Part shown: positions 25,798 to 34,191 of the stretch, piece after piece | Layout: the number at the start of each line of letters is the position of its first letter | Position numbering within the stretch: position 1 is the first letter of the stretch | Assembly (NCBI GenBank): GCA_902797505.1 | Contig: CADBSW010000013.1 | Coordinates: 1 to 37,901, forward strand | Origin: an uncultured Prevotellaceae bacterium | GTDB lineage: Bacteria > Bacteroidota > Bacteroidia > Bacteroidales > Bacteroidaceae | Direction: 5' to 3' | DNA length: 37,901 nucleotides | Made by a program: the position numbers and the translations under genes | The notes under the pieces: model-generated | Databases searched by the model: none | What the model saw: the letters and a program-made list of their open reading frames with translations, nothing else | Told to the model about the DNA's origin: nothing

Positions 25798-26409
25798 TTA
25801 TCTTTTATCCGTCAACTGATATCCCTTAAAGCGGGATTTGGGGAAGACAAAGAGATGATCGTTGATATTCCCGCTGTGGAAATTACTGATCTTCACGGTT
25901 GTCCAAAACCAAAACAATTTAATGCGGAGCGACTTCGGTGCTCCGCTTTTTTTGTCGATTACCGCCTTGACATGTTTGATGCCATCCACTCCTTTCTTAG
26001 CGTTGATAGTGAGTGCGTATTCTGTTTGATTGCTGCTCAGACTATACGTGTAGTTGTCGGGCACAAAGGTAAACTTGCTGGCATACTTATCTCTGTCGGG
26101 CGCATTGGGATCGTATATCTCCACGGTTTTCTTCTTCTTGTCAACCTTATAGAATGAATGTCCGTCATTCCATGAGGCATATCGCGATTCCTCAAATTTA
26201 CTCTTGTTGCCCTTATAGATGATATCGCCTTGGGTCTTGTAAATACCTATGATATTCACGTTGTAATGTAGGCTCGATCCTTGTGGACCGAACACCATCT
26301 GATAAGTCTTTTCGAATAGTTTACGGGCTTGTATGCTGTTGGTCGTTTCTTTTGCGGCCGCTGATAATATCAGTGAGAGTAGTAATAGGGTTATGTAAAT
26401 CTTTTTCAT
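25798..26409 (-). CDS. LolA-like exported protein
   Basis: 203 residues with signal peptide MKKIYITLLLLSLILSAAA. The body, about 30-200, has the strand pattern of the LolA lipoprotein-carrier fold: a repeated Lys-rich hairpin (GHSFYKVDKKKKTVEIYDPN), FTFVPDNYTYSLS, then HVKAVIDKKSGAPKSLRI and VKISNFHSG. The assignment rests on pattern, not on a decisive motif. It begins 1 bp after the hisC stop, so it is translated with the his genes, a pairing with no obvious logic. Part of its coding DNA doubles as the terminator of the opposite operon. Confidence 0.6.
   Translation of the reverse strand: MKKIYITLLLLSLILSAAAKETTNSIQARKLFEKTYQMVFGPQGSSLHYNVNIIGIYKTQGDIIYKGNKSKFEESRYASWNDGHSFYKVDKKKKTVEIYDPNAPDRDKYASKFTFVPDNYTYSLSSNQTEYALTINAKKGVDGIKHVKAVIDKKSGAPKSLRIKLFWFWTTVKISNFHSGNINDHLFVFPKSRFKGYQLTDKR
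25924..25953 (+). terminator. Intrinsic terminator with UUCG loop, inside convergent gene
   Basis: GCGGAGC (25924-25930) pairs with GCTCCGC (25940-25946). Inside it, AC and GT close a TTCG tetraloop, with G25931 bulged, giving a 9-bp stem. Seven or more Ts follow directly (25947-25953). It lies 130 bp past the C69 stop, on the antisense strand of the LolA-like coding region. Read on the minus strand there is no T tract, so it works one way only. Confidence 0.85.
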
Positions 26410-26410
26410 T

Positions 26411-27445
26411 TTAGTATTTTCTTAATGCAGCCATCAACTCGGTATTCTCACTTTTTGTTCCGATGGTGATGCGCAGACAGTCTTGACATAGTGTCACTCG
26501 TGTGCGGTTTCTCACGATAATACCTTGTTCTACCAGGTAATCGTAAATTTTTTGTGCGTCGGTCATCTTCGCCAGGAAGAAGTTGGCATCAGTGGGATAC
26601 ACCTTCTTGCAGATGGGCAGTAAGCGGAAGTTCTCCATCAGTTTACGGCGCTCTTGCAACAATAGCTTGATCCACTTATCCACCTCATAGGGATCTTTCA
26701 AAGCCTCCATGGCTTGCTGCTGTGTCAGCAGGTTCACGTTATAAGGGTATTTCACCTTATTATATATATCCACGATTTCCTTGCTGGCAAATGCCATGCC
26801 CAGTCGGATAGCTGCACATCCCCATGCCTTGCTGAAGGTCTGTAAGACAATGAGGTTGGGGTATTTATCCAACTCATAACGCAGTGAACGCTCTGCGGAG
26901 AAATCGCTGTATGCCTCGTCGATGATCACCAGTCCGTCGAAGGTGTTGAGCACCTTCAAGATCTCCTCACGGTCCATGTGATTACCTGTTGGGTTATTGG
27001 GAGAGCATATCCATATCAGTTTGGTATTCCTGTCACAGGCAGCAAGCAGTTTGTCGGCCGACATCTGGTAATTCTCATCGAGTAATACCGGTCGGTATTC
27101 CACATCGTTGATATCCGCACATACCTTATACATACCATAGGTAGGCTCTATTGCCACTACATTATCAATGCCGGGCCGTGTAAAACAGCGGTAGGGTAGG
27201 TCGATAGCTTCATCAGAGCCGTTGCCTAAGAAGATGCTGTCAGGGTGTACACCCTTTACCTTCGATATCCGTTCTTTAAGTTCTTTCTGCAGTGGGTCGG
27301 GATATCTGTTGAATGGTTTGTTGTATGGATTCTCGTTGGCATCGAGAAATACGCGAGCCACATGCCCGCTATACTCATTGCGGGCGCTGCTATATGGAGC
27401 CAGATTCCAGATATTGGGTCTGGTCAGTTCTTCAAGACTTCTCAT
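26411..27445 (-). CDS. hisC: Histidinol-phosphate aminotransferase
   Basis: 344 residues, a class II-type HisC in the fold-type I PLP family. It has [18 protein letters not shown] near the N-terminus, [34 protein letters not shown] and the PLP lysine in [16 protein letters not shown]. It performs histidine step 7. The start overlaps the hisD stop by 4 bp. It should be complete and active. Confidence 0.96.
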   Translation of the reverse strand: MRSLEELTRPNIWNLAPYSSARNEYSGHVARVFLDANENPYNKPFNRYPDPLQKELKERISKVKGVHPDSIFLGNGSDEAIDLPYRCFTRPGIDNVVAIEPTYGMYKVCADINDVEYRPVLLDENYQMSADKLLAACDRNTKLIWICSPNNPTGNHMDREEILKVLNTFDGLVIIDEAYSDFSAERSLRYELDKYPNLIVLQTFSKAWGCAAIRLGMAFASKEIVDIYNKVKYPYNVNLLTQQQAMEALKDPYEVDKWIKLLLQERRKLMENFRLLPICKKVYPTDANFFLAKMTDAQKIYDYLVEQGIIVRNRTRVTLCQDCLRITIGTKSENTELMAALRKY

Positions 27446-28737
27446 CCTTGTTTGTTGTTTATCTTATTGATTCTTACTGTCATGGCATTTTTGTGAGCGT
27501 CAAGTTGCTCGTGTTCAGCCATGACTTCCACGCATTTACCAATACTTCTGATACCTTCTTCGGAAAGATGCTGGAAGGTTACCTTCCTACAGAAACTGTC
27601 GAGGTTTACACCGTTATATGCCGTGGCATAACCGTGGGTGGGCAGTGTGTGGTTGGTGCCGCTGGCGTAGTCACCGGCACTCTCACAGGCATACTGTCCG
27701 AGGAACACACTTCCGGCGTTGATCACCTTTTGGGCAAGAACTTCATAATCATCGGTGGCAATGATCAAGTGCTCCGGTGCATAGGCATTACTCAGATCCA
27801 TTGCTTCATCGGTGTCTCTTACCAATACCATCTTCGAGTGTTTGAGCGTCTCCTTAGCCAGTTGTTTGCGCGGCAGCAGTTCTACTTGCCGCATCACCTC
27901 TTGCTGCACTTCTTCGAGCATCTTCTCTGAAGTGGTTATAAAGAATACCTGTGAGTCTGTGCCATGCTCAGCTTGTGAAAGCAGGTCTGCTGCCACGAAG
28001 ACAGGGTTACTGTTCTCATCAGCGATGACACATACCTCTGAAGGTCCTGCCGGCATGTCGATAGCCACATCATGAAGCGACACCTGTTGCTTGGCAGCCA
28101 TCACATATTGGTTGCCAGGACCGAAAATCTTAAATACCTTCGGGATGCTCTCTGTGCCATAGGCCATGGCACCGATGGCCTGAACACCTCCCACCTTATA
28201 AATATGACTGACACCGGCAATGCGGGCAGCACAGAGAATGGCCGGATTCACCTTTCCCTCACGGTTAGGAGGTGTGCAGAGAACGATCTCCTTACAACCG
28301 GCAATCTTAGCAGGTGTGGCCAACATCAGAACGGTGCTGAACAGCGGAGCTGTGCCACCGGGGATATACAGTCCCACTTTCTCTATGGCGATGCTCTTCT
28401 GCCAACATCTCACACCGGGCGCTGTCTCTACCTCGATACCCTCATAACGCTGTGCCTCATGGAAGGCAGCGATGTTGTGATGGGCCAACTTCAGGGCATC
28501 CAAAAGCTCGGATGGAATCTCTGTCATCGCCTCGTCAATCTCTTGTTCGCTGACGGCCAGACTGTCGAGTTGTGCATGGTCAAATTTCTCTTCATAATTT
28601 TTCACAGCCTGGTCACCCTGCTGACGAATCTCATTGAGCACCTGCTCAACAGTGGTTTGCAGTTGGGTGTTATCCAGATGTGGGCGCTCTGTGAGCTTTG
28701 ACCACTCTTCTCGTACAGGATATTTGATGATGTCCAT
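27442..28737 (-). CDS. hisD: Histidinol dehydrogenase
   Basis: 431 residues. It performs the last two oxidations to histidine. Landmarks are the N-terminal [95 protein letters not shown] (zinc ligands) and [15 protein letters not shown]. It lies 2 bp after hisG and overlaps hisC by 4 bp. Length is normal. Confidence 0.97.
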   Translation of the reverse strand: MDIIKYPVREEWSKLTERPHLDNTQLQTTVEQVLNEIRQQGDQAVKNYEEKFDHAQLDSLAVSEQEIDEAMTEIPSELLDALKLAHHNIAAFHEAQRYEGIEVETAPGVRCWQKSIAIEKVGLYIPGGTAPLFSTVLMLATPAKIAGCKEIVLCTPPNREGKVNPAILCAARIAGVSHIYKVGGVQAIGAMAYGTESIPKVFKIFGPGNQYVMAAKQQVSLHDVAIDMPAGPSEVCVIADENSNPVFVAADLLSQAEHGTDSQVFFITTSEKMLEEVQQEVMRQVELLPRKQLAKETLKHSKMVLVRDTDEAMDLSNAYAPEHLIIATDDYEVLAQKVINAGSVFLGQYACESAGDYASGTNHTLPTHGYATAYNGVNLDSFCRKVTFQHLSEEGIRSIGKCVEVMAEHEQLDAHKNAMTVRINKINNKQG

Positions 28738-28739
28738 GT

Positions 28740-29591
28740 TTACAGAATCATTTTTTCTATTGGGGTGACAAGAATACCCTGTGCACCCAGTTCTTTCAGT
28801 TTACCAATGATATCCCAGAAACGCTTCTGGTCGAGCACCGTATGAACGCAACACCACTCCTCGTCGGCCAAAGGTATGACGGTAGGACTCTTCAATCCCG
28901 GTAATACGTTGATGATCTCTTCCAACTGGTTCTTCGGCACATTCATACGGATGTATTTCTTATCCTCCGCATTCTTCACAGCCTGGATACGGAAGCGTAA
29001 CTGCTCCAAAATGGCTTTCTTCTCCTCCGAGAGCTGTTTATTGCCAATGAGCAGCGCCTCGCTCTTCATCACGACCTCCACTTCACGCAGGTTGTTGCTT
29101 ACCAAGGTGCTTCCGCTGCTCACGATATCAAAGATGCCGTCGGCCAGTCCGATACCCGGACTGATCTCCACACTACCGGTAATCACATGGATATCTGTTT
29201 TGATGTGATGACTATCCATGTATTTCTTCAGGATATGAGGGTAACTCGTCGCAATTTTCTTATTATTAAACCACTCCAGTCCGGGGTAGTTGATCTCTTT
29301 TGGAATCGCCAGTGAAAGGCGACATTTGCTGAATCCCAGACGGTCGATGATCTCTACATCCTCATCACGCTCAGCATATTCATTCTCACCCACCACACCG
29401 ATGTCGGCCACACCATTGGCCACACTCTGAGGAATATCATCATCACGAAGATACAAAACCTCCAGAGGAAAGTCGAATGATTGCACCAATAGTGTTCTTT
29501 TGCTGGCAGAAACCTTGATGTCGGCTTCAGCGAGCAGGTTCATTGTGTCCTCAAACAATCTACCTTTTGATTGTACAGCTATACGTAACAT
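28740..29591 (-). CDS. hisG: ATP phosphoribosyltransferase, long form
   Basis: 283 residues, the long HisG type with a C-terminal regulatory domain (about 215-283, ending GAQGILVTPIEKMIL) that binds histidine for feedback control; no HisZ is needed. The catalytic part has LRIAVQSKGRLFEDTMNLL, VANGVADIGVVGENEY and the PRPP loop region SPGIGLADGIFDIVSSGSTL. It performs histidine step 1 and leads the hisG-D-C-LolA-like unit. The exact-consensus promoter gives a leader of only about 20 nt, too short for an attenuator. Confidence 0.97.
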   Translation of the reverse strand: MLRIAVQSKGRLFEDTMNLLAEADIKVSASKRTLLVQSFDFPLEVLYLRDDDIPQSVANGVADIGVVGENEYAERDEDVEIIDRLGFSKCRLSLAIPKEINYPGLEWFNNKKIATSYPHILKKYMDSHHIKTDIHVITGSVEISPGIGLADGIFDIVSSGSTLVSNNLREVEVVMKSEALLIGNKQLSEEKKAILEQLRFRIQAVKNAEDKKYIRMNVPKNQLEEIINVLPGLKSPTVIPLADEEWCCVHTVLDQKRFWDIIGKLKELGAQGILVTPIEKMIL

Positions 29592-29619
29592 AAAAAACTA
29601 ATAATCTAAAAAACAGTCG

Positions 29620-29651
29620 CAAAATTACTTAAAATGATTTATATCTGCAAA
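29620..29651 (-). promoter_or_regulatory. Promoter of hisG, exact consensus
   Basis: On the minus strand, TTTG (complement 29648-29651), 20 bp, then TAATTTTG (complement 29620-29627). If the plus-strand transglycosylase gene really begins at 29634, this promoter lies across its first codons, which argues for a later start of that gene. Confidence 0.65.
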
Positions 29652-30983
29652 TTAGTTTGTAATTTTGTAGCGATTTTGAGAAATGTTTGCATATATATAC
29701 TTTTTGTAGTCTTTTTTCTTTGTGGTTGTAAGAAAAAGACGGATAACGAGGTGGTCGTCACTCCGTGGGGCACAGTTATCGACTCCATCCCGGCAACCGA
29801 CGATTTCACCTTATCAGATATTATGTCGAATGGTGAGTTGATCATGCTCACCCTGTCGGGTCCTGAGACTTACTACGACTATCATGGAAAAGGCATGGGT
29901 ACACAGTTCTTGTTATGTGAGAAGTTTGCCCAGCATCTGGGTGTCTCCCTGCGTGTAGAGTTGTGTAAGGACACCACCGAGATGCTCAGTCGTCTTGAGA
30001 GTGGACAGGCAGATATTATCGCCTATATGTTGCCGAAGGATGTGCAGGGCTCTGACAGTCTGCTATTCTGTGGAACAAACATCCGTCGGGCGAAGAATAC
30101 CCATGTAAAGAAATCTCCCAGTCAACCTTCAACGAAAGAGCAAAAGACCCCTTCTTCGAAGGAAACAGTCGCTTCTTCAAAGAAAACCGTGGAAAAGACC
30201 GATTCCGTGGTGGTGCAGTGGGCTGTAGGTAAGAACAACCAGGAGTTGGCTGATGCCTTAAACCGCTGGTATAAGCCGGGGATGTATGATGAGATGAAGA
30301 AAGAGGAGCATTTCCTGTTGTCGTCGGCCAGTGTCAAGCGCCGTGTCTTCTCACCCTTCCTCAACCGTTCGTCGGGTGTCATCTCTAAGTATGATGACCT
30401 CTTCCGTAAGTATGCTCCTGTGGCTCGTTGGGACTGGCGACTGATAGCCGCTCAATGTTATCAGGAGAGTTGTTTCGATCCCAATGCCCGCAGTTGGGCC
30501 GGTGCCCGTGGTCTGATGCAGATTATGCCGTCTACCGCAGCCCACTTAGGCTTGTCGATGGACCAGATCCACCAGCCCGAACCTAACATAGCGGCTGCCG
30601 TGCGTTATATCAGGGAGTTGTCACAAGCCTTCAGTGATATCCCAAGTGCCGGTGATCGTCAGTGCTTTGTCTTAGCCTCGTATAATGGTGGCAGCTTCCA
30701 TGTACGTGATGCCATGGCTTTGACCAAGAAGAATGGAGGTAATCCCAAGCGATGGGGTGACGTGAGTCGTTACCTCCGTCTGCTCAGCGATCCCCAATAT
30801 TACAACGACCCTGTAGTAAAGCATGGTTATATGCGTTCTTCCGAGACCCTCGATTACGTGGATAAGATCCGCATGCGCTATGCCCAATACCGTGGTGTGC
30901 CGGTAGGGAAGATGTCGTCAGGGCAGTCGGTATCTCCAGTGGCTCCTCGTAAGGCGAAAAAGAAGTATCGGTTTAAGGTGTAA
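29634..30983 (+). CDS. MltF-like lytic transglycosylase lipoprotein, reduced sensor domain
   Basis: 449 residues from the ATG at 29634. A TTG at 29676 (MRNVCIYILFVV) would give a neater lipoprotein signal and avoids the hisG promoter. The lipobox is LCGC (Cys32 by the longer reading). Residues about 65-150 match lobe I of an SBP_bac_3 domain. The second lobe is replaced by a Lys/Ser/Thr-rich linker (about 158-190), and the domain resumes only at VVVQWAVGKNNQELADALN. The SLT domain (about 252-430) has the catalytic Glu278 in CYQESCFDP and GARGLMQIMPSTA. It should cut glycan strands from the outer-membrane side. The C-terminus is very basic (PRKAKKKYRFKV). Confidence 0.85.
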   Translation: MIYICKLVCNFVAILRNVCIYILFVVFFLCGCKKKTDNEVVVTPWGTVIDSIPATDDFTLSDIMSNGELIMLTLSGPETYYDYHGKGMGTQFLLCEKFAQHLGVSLRVELCKDTTEMLSRLESGQADIIAYMLPKDVQGSDSLLFCGTNIRRAKNTHVKKSPSQPSTKEQKTPSSKETVASSKKTVEKTDSVVVQWAVGKNNQELADALNRWYKPGMYDEMKKEEHFLLSSASVKRRVFSPFLNRSSGVISKYDDLFRKYAPVARWDWRLIAAQCYQESCFDPNARSWAGARGLMQIMPSTAAHLGLSMDQIHQPEPNIAAAVRYIRELSQAFSDIPSAGDRQCFVLASYNGGSFHVRDAMALTKKNGGNPKRWGDVSRYLRLLSDPQYYNDPVVKHGYMRSSETLDYVDKIRMRYAQYRGVPVGKMSSGQSVSPVAPRKAKKKYRFKV

Positions 30984-30990
30984 GGTTTTA

Positions 30991-31035
30991 AGTCCTTAAA
31001 GTCTTTAAAGTCTTTAAAGTCCTTAAGGTCCTTAA
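30991..31035. repeat. Five tandem 9-bp repeats
   Basis: Five adjoining units of the form agtccttaa: agtccttaa, agtctttaa, agtctttaa, agtccttaa, ggtccttaa. They fill most of the 73-bp gap between the convergent stops of the transglycosylase and hisB genes. The last units form the palindrome CCTTAAGG. They are too short and unspaced for CRISPR. They are probably a slippage-prone microsatellite; a role as transcription barrier is possible but unshown. Confidence 0.85.
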
Positions 31036-31056
31036 GGTCATACTCTAAACTCTAAC

Positions 31057-32175
31057 CTACAGCATCCCTTTCGTAGAGGGCAACTCAAACTTATAGATGT
31101 CGCGCTTCACCGCCATTTTTAGGGCACGTGCCAATGCCTTGAAGATCCCCTCAATCTTATGATGCTCATTCTGTCCCTCAGCCTTGATGTTGAGGTTCAT
31201 CATGGCAGCGTCGCTCAGACTCTTGAAGAAATGGAGGAACATCTCCGTGGGCATGTCACCCACATGTTCACGTTTAAACTCAGCATCCCATACCAACCAC
31301 GGACGACCACCGAAGTCGAGGGCTACACTGCACAGACAGTCATCCATCGGCAGACAGTAGCCATAACGCTCGATACCCCGCTTGTCACCCAGTGCCTTGC
31401 GGATACACTCACCTAATGCCAGGGCTGAATCCTCGATGGTGTGATGCTCATCCACCTGCAGATCGCCCTTGGTATGGATGGTAAGATCCATCATACCATG
31501 CTTGCCGATCTGTTCCAGCATATGATCAAAGAATCCCAAACCGGTGGAGATATCACATCTGCCAGAGCCGTCGAGGTTCAGACGTATGTCGATATCTGTC
31601 TCTTTGGTAGTTCGTCTTACCGATGCCGTGCGCTCACCGGCAAAAAGGATCTCAGTGATCTTATCCCATGTCATGCCGTATTTGATGGTGTCGGTATCTT
31701 CCTTCGGTTCTTTCTTGATCGATGAGTCGAGTATCAGTGCCTTACATCCTAAGTTCTTCGCCAGCAAGGCATCGTTCTCTCGGTCACCGATGACATAACT
31801 GCCTGCTAAGTCGTATATCGGGTTGTCGATATACTCTTTCAGCATGCCGATGCCCGGTTTGCGGTTGGGGTGGTTGTCCTCAGGGAAATGCCGGTCGATC
31901 TTCATATCGTCGAAGGTGATGCCTTCTCCCTCAAGGGTCTGCAGGATGAAGTTGTGCACCGGCCAGAAGGTATCCTCGGGGAATGCGTCGGTGCCCAGTC
32001 CATCCTGATTGCTCACCATCACAAAGCGGAAATCCAGTTTCTCACGGATGAACGCCAGGTTCTTAAAGACCCCCTTGACAAACTTCAGTTTCTCAAAAGC
32101 ATCTATCTGCTCGTCGGCGGGTTCCTCTATCAGGGTGCCGTCCCGATCAATAAACAGTATTCTCTGGGGCTTCAT
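31057..32175 (-). CDS. hisB: Bifunctional histidinol-phosphatase / IGP dehydratase
   Basis: 372 residues from the ATG at 32173-32175 ([19 protein letters not shown]). The ORF continues upstream to 32286, but that part is out-of-frame overlap with the membrane-protein gene. The N-terminal HAD phosphatase (about 1-165) has DRDGT (D10, D12), VSNQDG and [10 protein letters not shown]. The C-terminal dehydratase (about 180-372) has [31 protein letters not shown] and [16 protein letters not shown]. The HAD loop that carries four zinc ligands in E. coli reads [16 protein letters not shown], without Cys. It performs steps 6 and 8 of the pathway. Its start lies inside the upstream gene, by 29 bp. Confidence 0.95.
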   Translation of the reverse strand: MKPQRILFIDRDGTLIEEPADEQIDAFEKLKFVKGVFKNLAFIREKLDFRFVMVSNQDGLGTDAFPEDTFWPVHNFILQTLEGEGITFDDMKIDRHFPEDNHPNRKPGIGMLKEYIDNPIYDLAGSYVIGDRENDALLAKNLGCKALILDSSIKKEPKEDTDTIKYGMTWDKITEILFAGERTASVRRTTKETDIDIRLNLDGSGRCDISTGLGFFDHMLEQIGKHGMMDLTIHTKGDLQVDEHHTIEDSALALGECIRKALGDKRGIERYGYCLPMDDCLCSVALDFGGRPWLVWDAEFKREHVGDMPTEMFLHFFKSLSDAAMMNLNIKAEGQNEHHKIEGIFKALARALKMAVKRDIYKFELPSTKGML

Positions 32176-33052
32176 CGGCTGTAGCGTCAATGGGTTGCAA
32201 CTGCTGTTCTTTCTCTCTTTCGTAGGCCTCGATATTACCATACATATAATAGATGACGGCATAGGAGAAGACACCCACAAAAGCATATACGAAGTAGGTC
32301 AGCACGGCCACCAGGAAGAAGAGGATGCTGAAATATGCGGGCATGCCCGAAGCATCCCCTTCGGCTACTCCTGCTGCGGAGATCATCTGGGCGATTGTGC
32401 AGATGCCCAGCGGTATGGAGATGATCAGACTCATCACCATCAGACAGAGATACAACAGCAGTACGGACACGAAGATATATCCCCAGTGCTTGAATCCTTT
32501 CTTCCAGCCCTTGAAAATCAGGTTCCTGAAGTGCGTCTGCGGCTCCAGCATGTATTTCATCGAGGGATAGACATAGGGCAGATAGACGACGATCAGCAGC
32601 ACGGTGAAGATGAGAAAAAATAATGCCCCTGCTTTGAACATGCCCGTTTCTGTACTGTCACCCGTCAGGAAGGCAGATGCGGAAATGAGTGAAATCAGTA
32701 TCGCAACCAGCGAAAGCCATAGGATCAGCTTGATATATCTGATGCAGTTCCATTTCATCGACTGCTCGTTGAACAGCATCATGATCCGTCCATAGAGGAG
32801 GACAGCGGCAATAATCACCAATGGCAACATGATCAATATGCCGGCGGCATCAGCTAACTCTTCTCCACCCGACAAGGTCGTTCTCATCTGAAGTACCTGG
32901 AAGATACCCAAGACCACACCGAAAACCAGGGCATAGGGCCACATGTGTTTGAAGATGGTCTTGAAATTGTCAACAAAAAAACGATAACCAGCTTCCAGCG
33001 TGGCGATGTAACCACGACGTTTAATCAATTCTTCTTTAATAAGTCCTTCCAT
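32147..33052 (-). CDS. Six-span membrane protein of unknown function
   Basis: 301 residues; I do not recognise the family. The N-terminal 35 residues are charged ([20 protein letters not shown]). Hydrophobic segments lie at about 38-57, 68-93, 105-128, 137-163, 190-222 and 240-272, then an acidic cytoplasmic tail ([20 protein letters not shown]). The pattern is like DUF975/YciC-type or glycerophosphoryl-diesterase-associated integral membrane proteins, but no motif decides. It has an exact-consensus promoter, and its 3' end contains the start of hisB, so hisB must depend on this transcript unless an internal promoter exists. Confidence 0.8.
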   Translation of the reverse strand: MEGLIKEELIKRRGYIATLEAGYRFFVDNFKTIFKHMWPYALVFGVVLGIFQVLQMRTTLSGGEELADAAGILIMLPLVIIAAVLLYGRIMMLFNEQSMKWNCIRYIKLILWLSLVAILISLISASAFLTGDSTETGMFKAGALFFLIFTVLLIVVYLPYVYPSMKYMLEPQTHFRNLIFKGWKKGFKHWGYIFVSVLLLYLCLMVMSLIISIPLGICTIAQMISAAGVAEGDASGMPAYFSILFFLVAVLTYFVYAFVGVFSYAVIYYMYGNIEAYEREKEQQLQPIDATADEAPENTVY

Positions 33053-33089
33053 AATTTATATTTTTTGTTTGTAATTTTCAATCTGCAGA

Positions 33090-33121
33090 CAAAGATAAGA
33101 CAATTATACGAACAAACCAAA
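33090..33121 (-). promoter_or_regulatory. Promoter of the membrane-protein/hisB unit, exact consensus
   Basis: On the minus strand, TTTG (complement 33118-33121), 20 bp, then TATCTTTG (complement 33090-33097). The start site would be near 33083, giving a leader of about 31 nt. Confidence 0.65.
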
Positions 33122-33195
33122 CTTTACCGTTCGCAAAAATGTGCAAATGTGTTGAAAAATATAATGTGTTCTGCACGTGTTTCATTTTTTTCCCG

Positions 33196-33203
33196 TATTT
33201 TTG
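33196..33203 (+). promoter_or_regulatory. -7 box immediately before the Gfo/Idh start
   Basis: TATTTTTG matches TAnnTTTG. The ATG follows after only 5 bp, so the transcript would be leaderless or nearly so. The -33 side is weak (GTTCTG at 33168-33173). The 156-bp gap also holds the divergent promoter at 33090-33121. Confidence 0.4.
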
Positions 33204-33208
33204 CAAGT

Positions 33209-34189
33209 ATGAAAGAGATTAATTGGGGATTTATTGGATGTGGCGATGTGACGGAGAAGAAGTCTGGTCCGGCCTTCAACGAGGTGGCTGGCTCTAAGAT
33301 CGTTGCCGTGATGAGTCGTTCAGAGAACAAGGCTCGCTCATATGCAGAGAGGCACCATGTGCCAAAGTGGTATACCGATGCACAGCAGTTGATCGACGAT
33401 CCGGATGTGAACGCTATCTATGTGGCGACACCTCCCAGCAGTCATGCCACCTTTGCCATCATGGCCATGCATGCTGGCAAACCGGTATATGTGGAGAAGC
33501 CCTTGGCAGCCACCTACGATGACTGTGTGCGGGTAAACCGTATCAGTGAGCAGACGGGCGTGCCCTGTTATGTGGCATACTACCGCCGTTACCTGCCTTA
33601 TTTCCAAAAGGTAAAGGATATCGTCAAGAGTGGTGTGCTGGGGAAGATCGTGCGTGTGCAGATACGACTGACATCGCCCTTAGACCTCGATACATCGGCA
33701 GGAAAGCCGCTGCCTTGGCGCTTACAACCAGAGATTGCGGGTGGTGGACTGTTCTACGACCTGGCTCCCCATCAGATAGACTTATTGCAAGAGATTTTTG
33801 GCGTGATCACTGAGGCATCAGGCATCTGTGCCAACCGTGGTGGATATTACTCGGCAGAAGATAGCGTGAGTGCTTGTTTCCTGTTTGAGAACGGACTGCC
33901 GGGTAGCGGTTCTTGGTGCTTCGTGGTGCATCCCTCAGCCAAGGAAGACTGCATAGAGATCACCGGTGAGGAGGGCACACTCTGTTTCTCTGCCTTCAGC
34001 TTCGATCCTATCACACTGACCACCAGTGAGGGAACCTCCACATTCGACATTCCCAATCCCACCTATGTGCAGCAGCCCATCATCAAGGCAGTAGTAGAAG
34101 CACTGCAAGGTATTGGCGACTGCACATCTACCAGTGAGTCGGCGACATCCGTTAACTGGGTGCTCGACCGTATATTAGGAAAGTTCTGA
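33209..34189 (+). CDS. Gfo/Idh/MocA-family oxidoreductase
   Basis: 326 residues from the ATG at 33209 (MKEINWGFIGCGDVTEKKSG). The ORF upstream of this has no homology and covers promoters, so the long reading is rejected. The Rossmann NAD(P) motif GFIGCGDV, the AIYVATPPSSHATFAIMAMH stretch and the EKPLA motif (about 94) define the family. The C-terminal dimer domain has GGGLFYDLAPHQIDLLQEIFG with the usual catalytic Asp and His. Such enzymes oxidise or reduce sugars and inositols; the substrate cannot be read here. It lies 2 bp before the DUF4421 gene. Confidence 0.93.
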   Translation: MKEINWGFIGCGDVTEKKSGPAFNEVAGSKIVAVMSRSENKARSYAERHHVPKWYTDAQQLIDDPDVNAIYVATPPSSHATFAIMAMHAGKPVYVEKPLAATYDDCVRVNRISEQTGVPCYVAYYRRYLPYFQKVKDIVKSGVLGKIVRVQIRLTSPLDLDTSAGKPLPWRLQPEIAGGGLFYDLAPHQIDLLQEIFGVITEASGICANRGGYYSAEDSVSACFLFENGLPGSGSWCFVVHPSAKEDCIEITGEEGTLCFSAFSFDPITLTTSEGTSTFDIPNPTYVQQPIIKAVVEALQGIGDCTSTSESATSVNWVLDRILGKF

Positions 34190-34191
34190 TA

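Noticed and set aside
28072-28701. 209-codon plus-strand ORF opposite hisD
   Set aside because: It is the mirror of a well-conserved histidinol dehydrogenase gene with no independent promoter or motif.
30991-31035. Possible CRISPR-like array
   Set aside because: The repeats are 9 bp and contiguous with no spacers, and no cas gene is nearby.
32945-33208. N-terminal extension of the oxidoreductase ORF
   Set aside because: These 88 codons cross two promoters and part of the divergent gene. The family begins exactly at the ATG at 33209.
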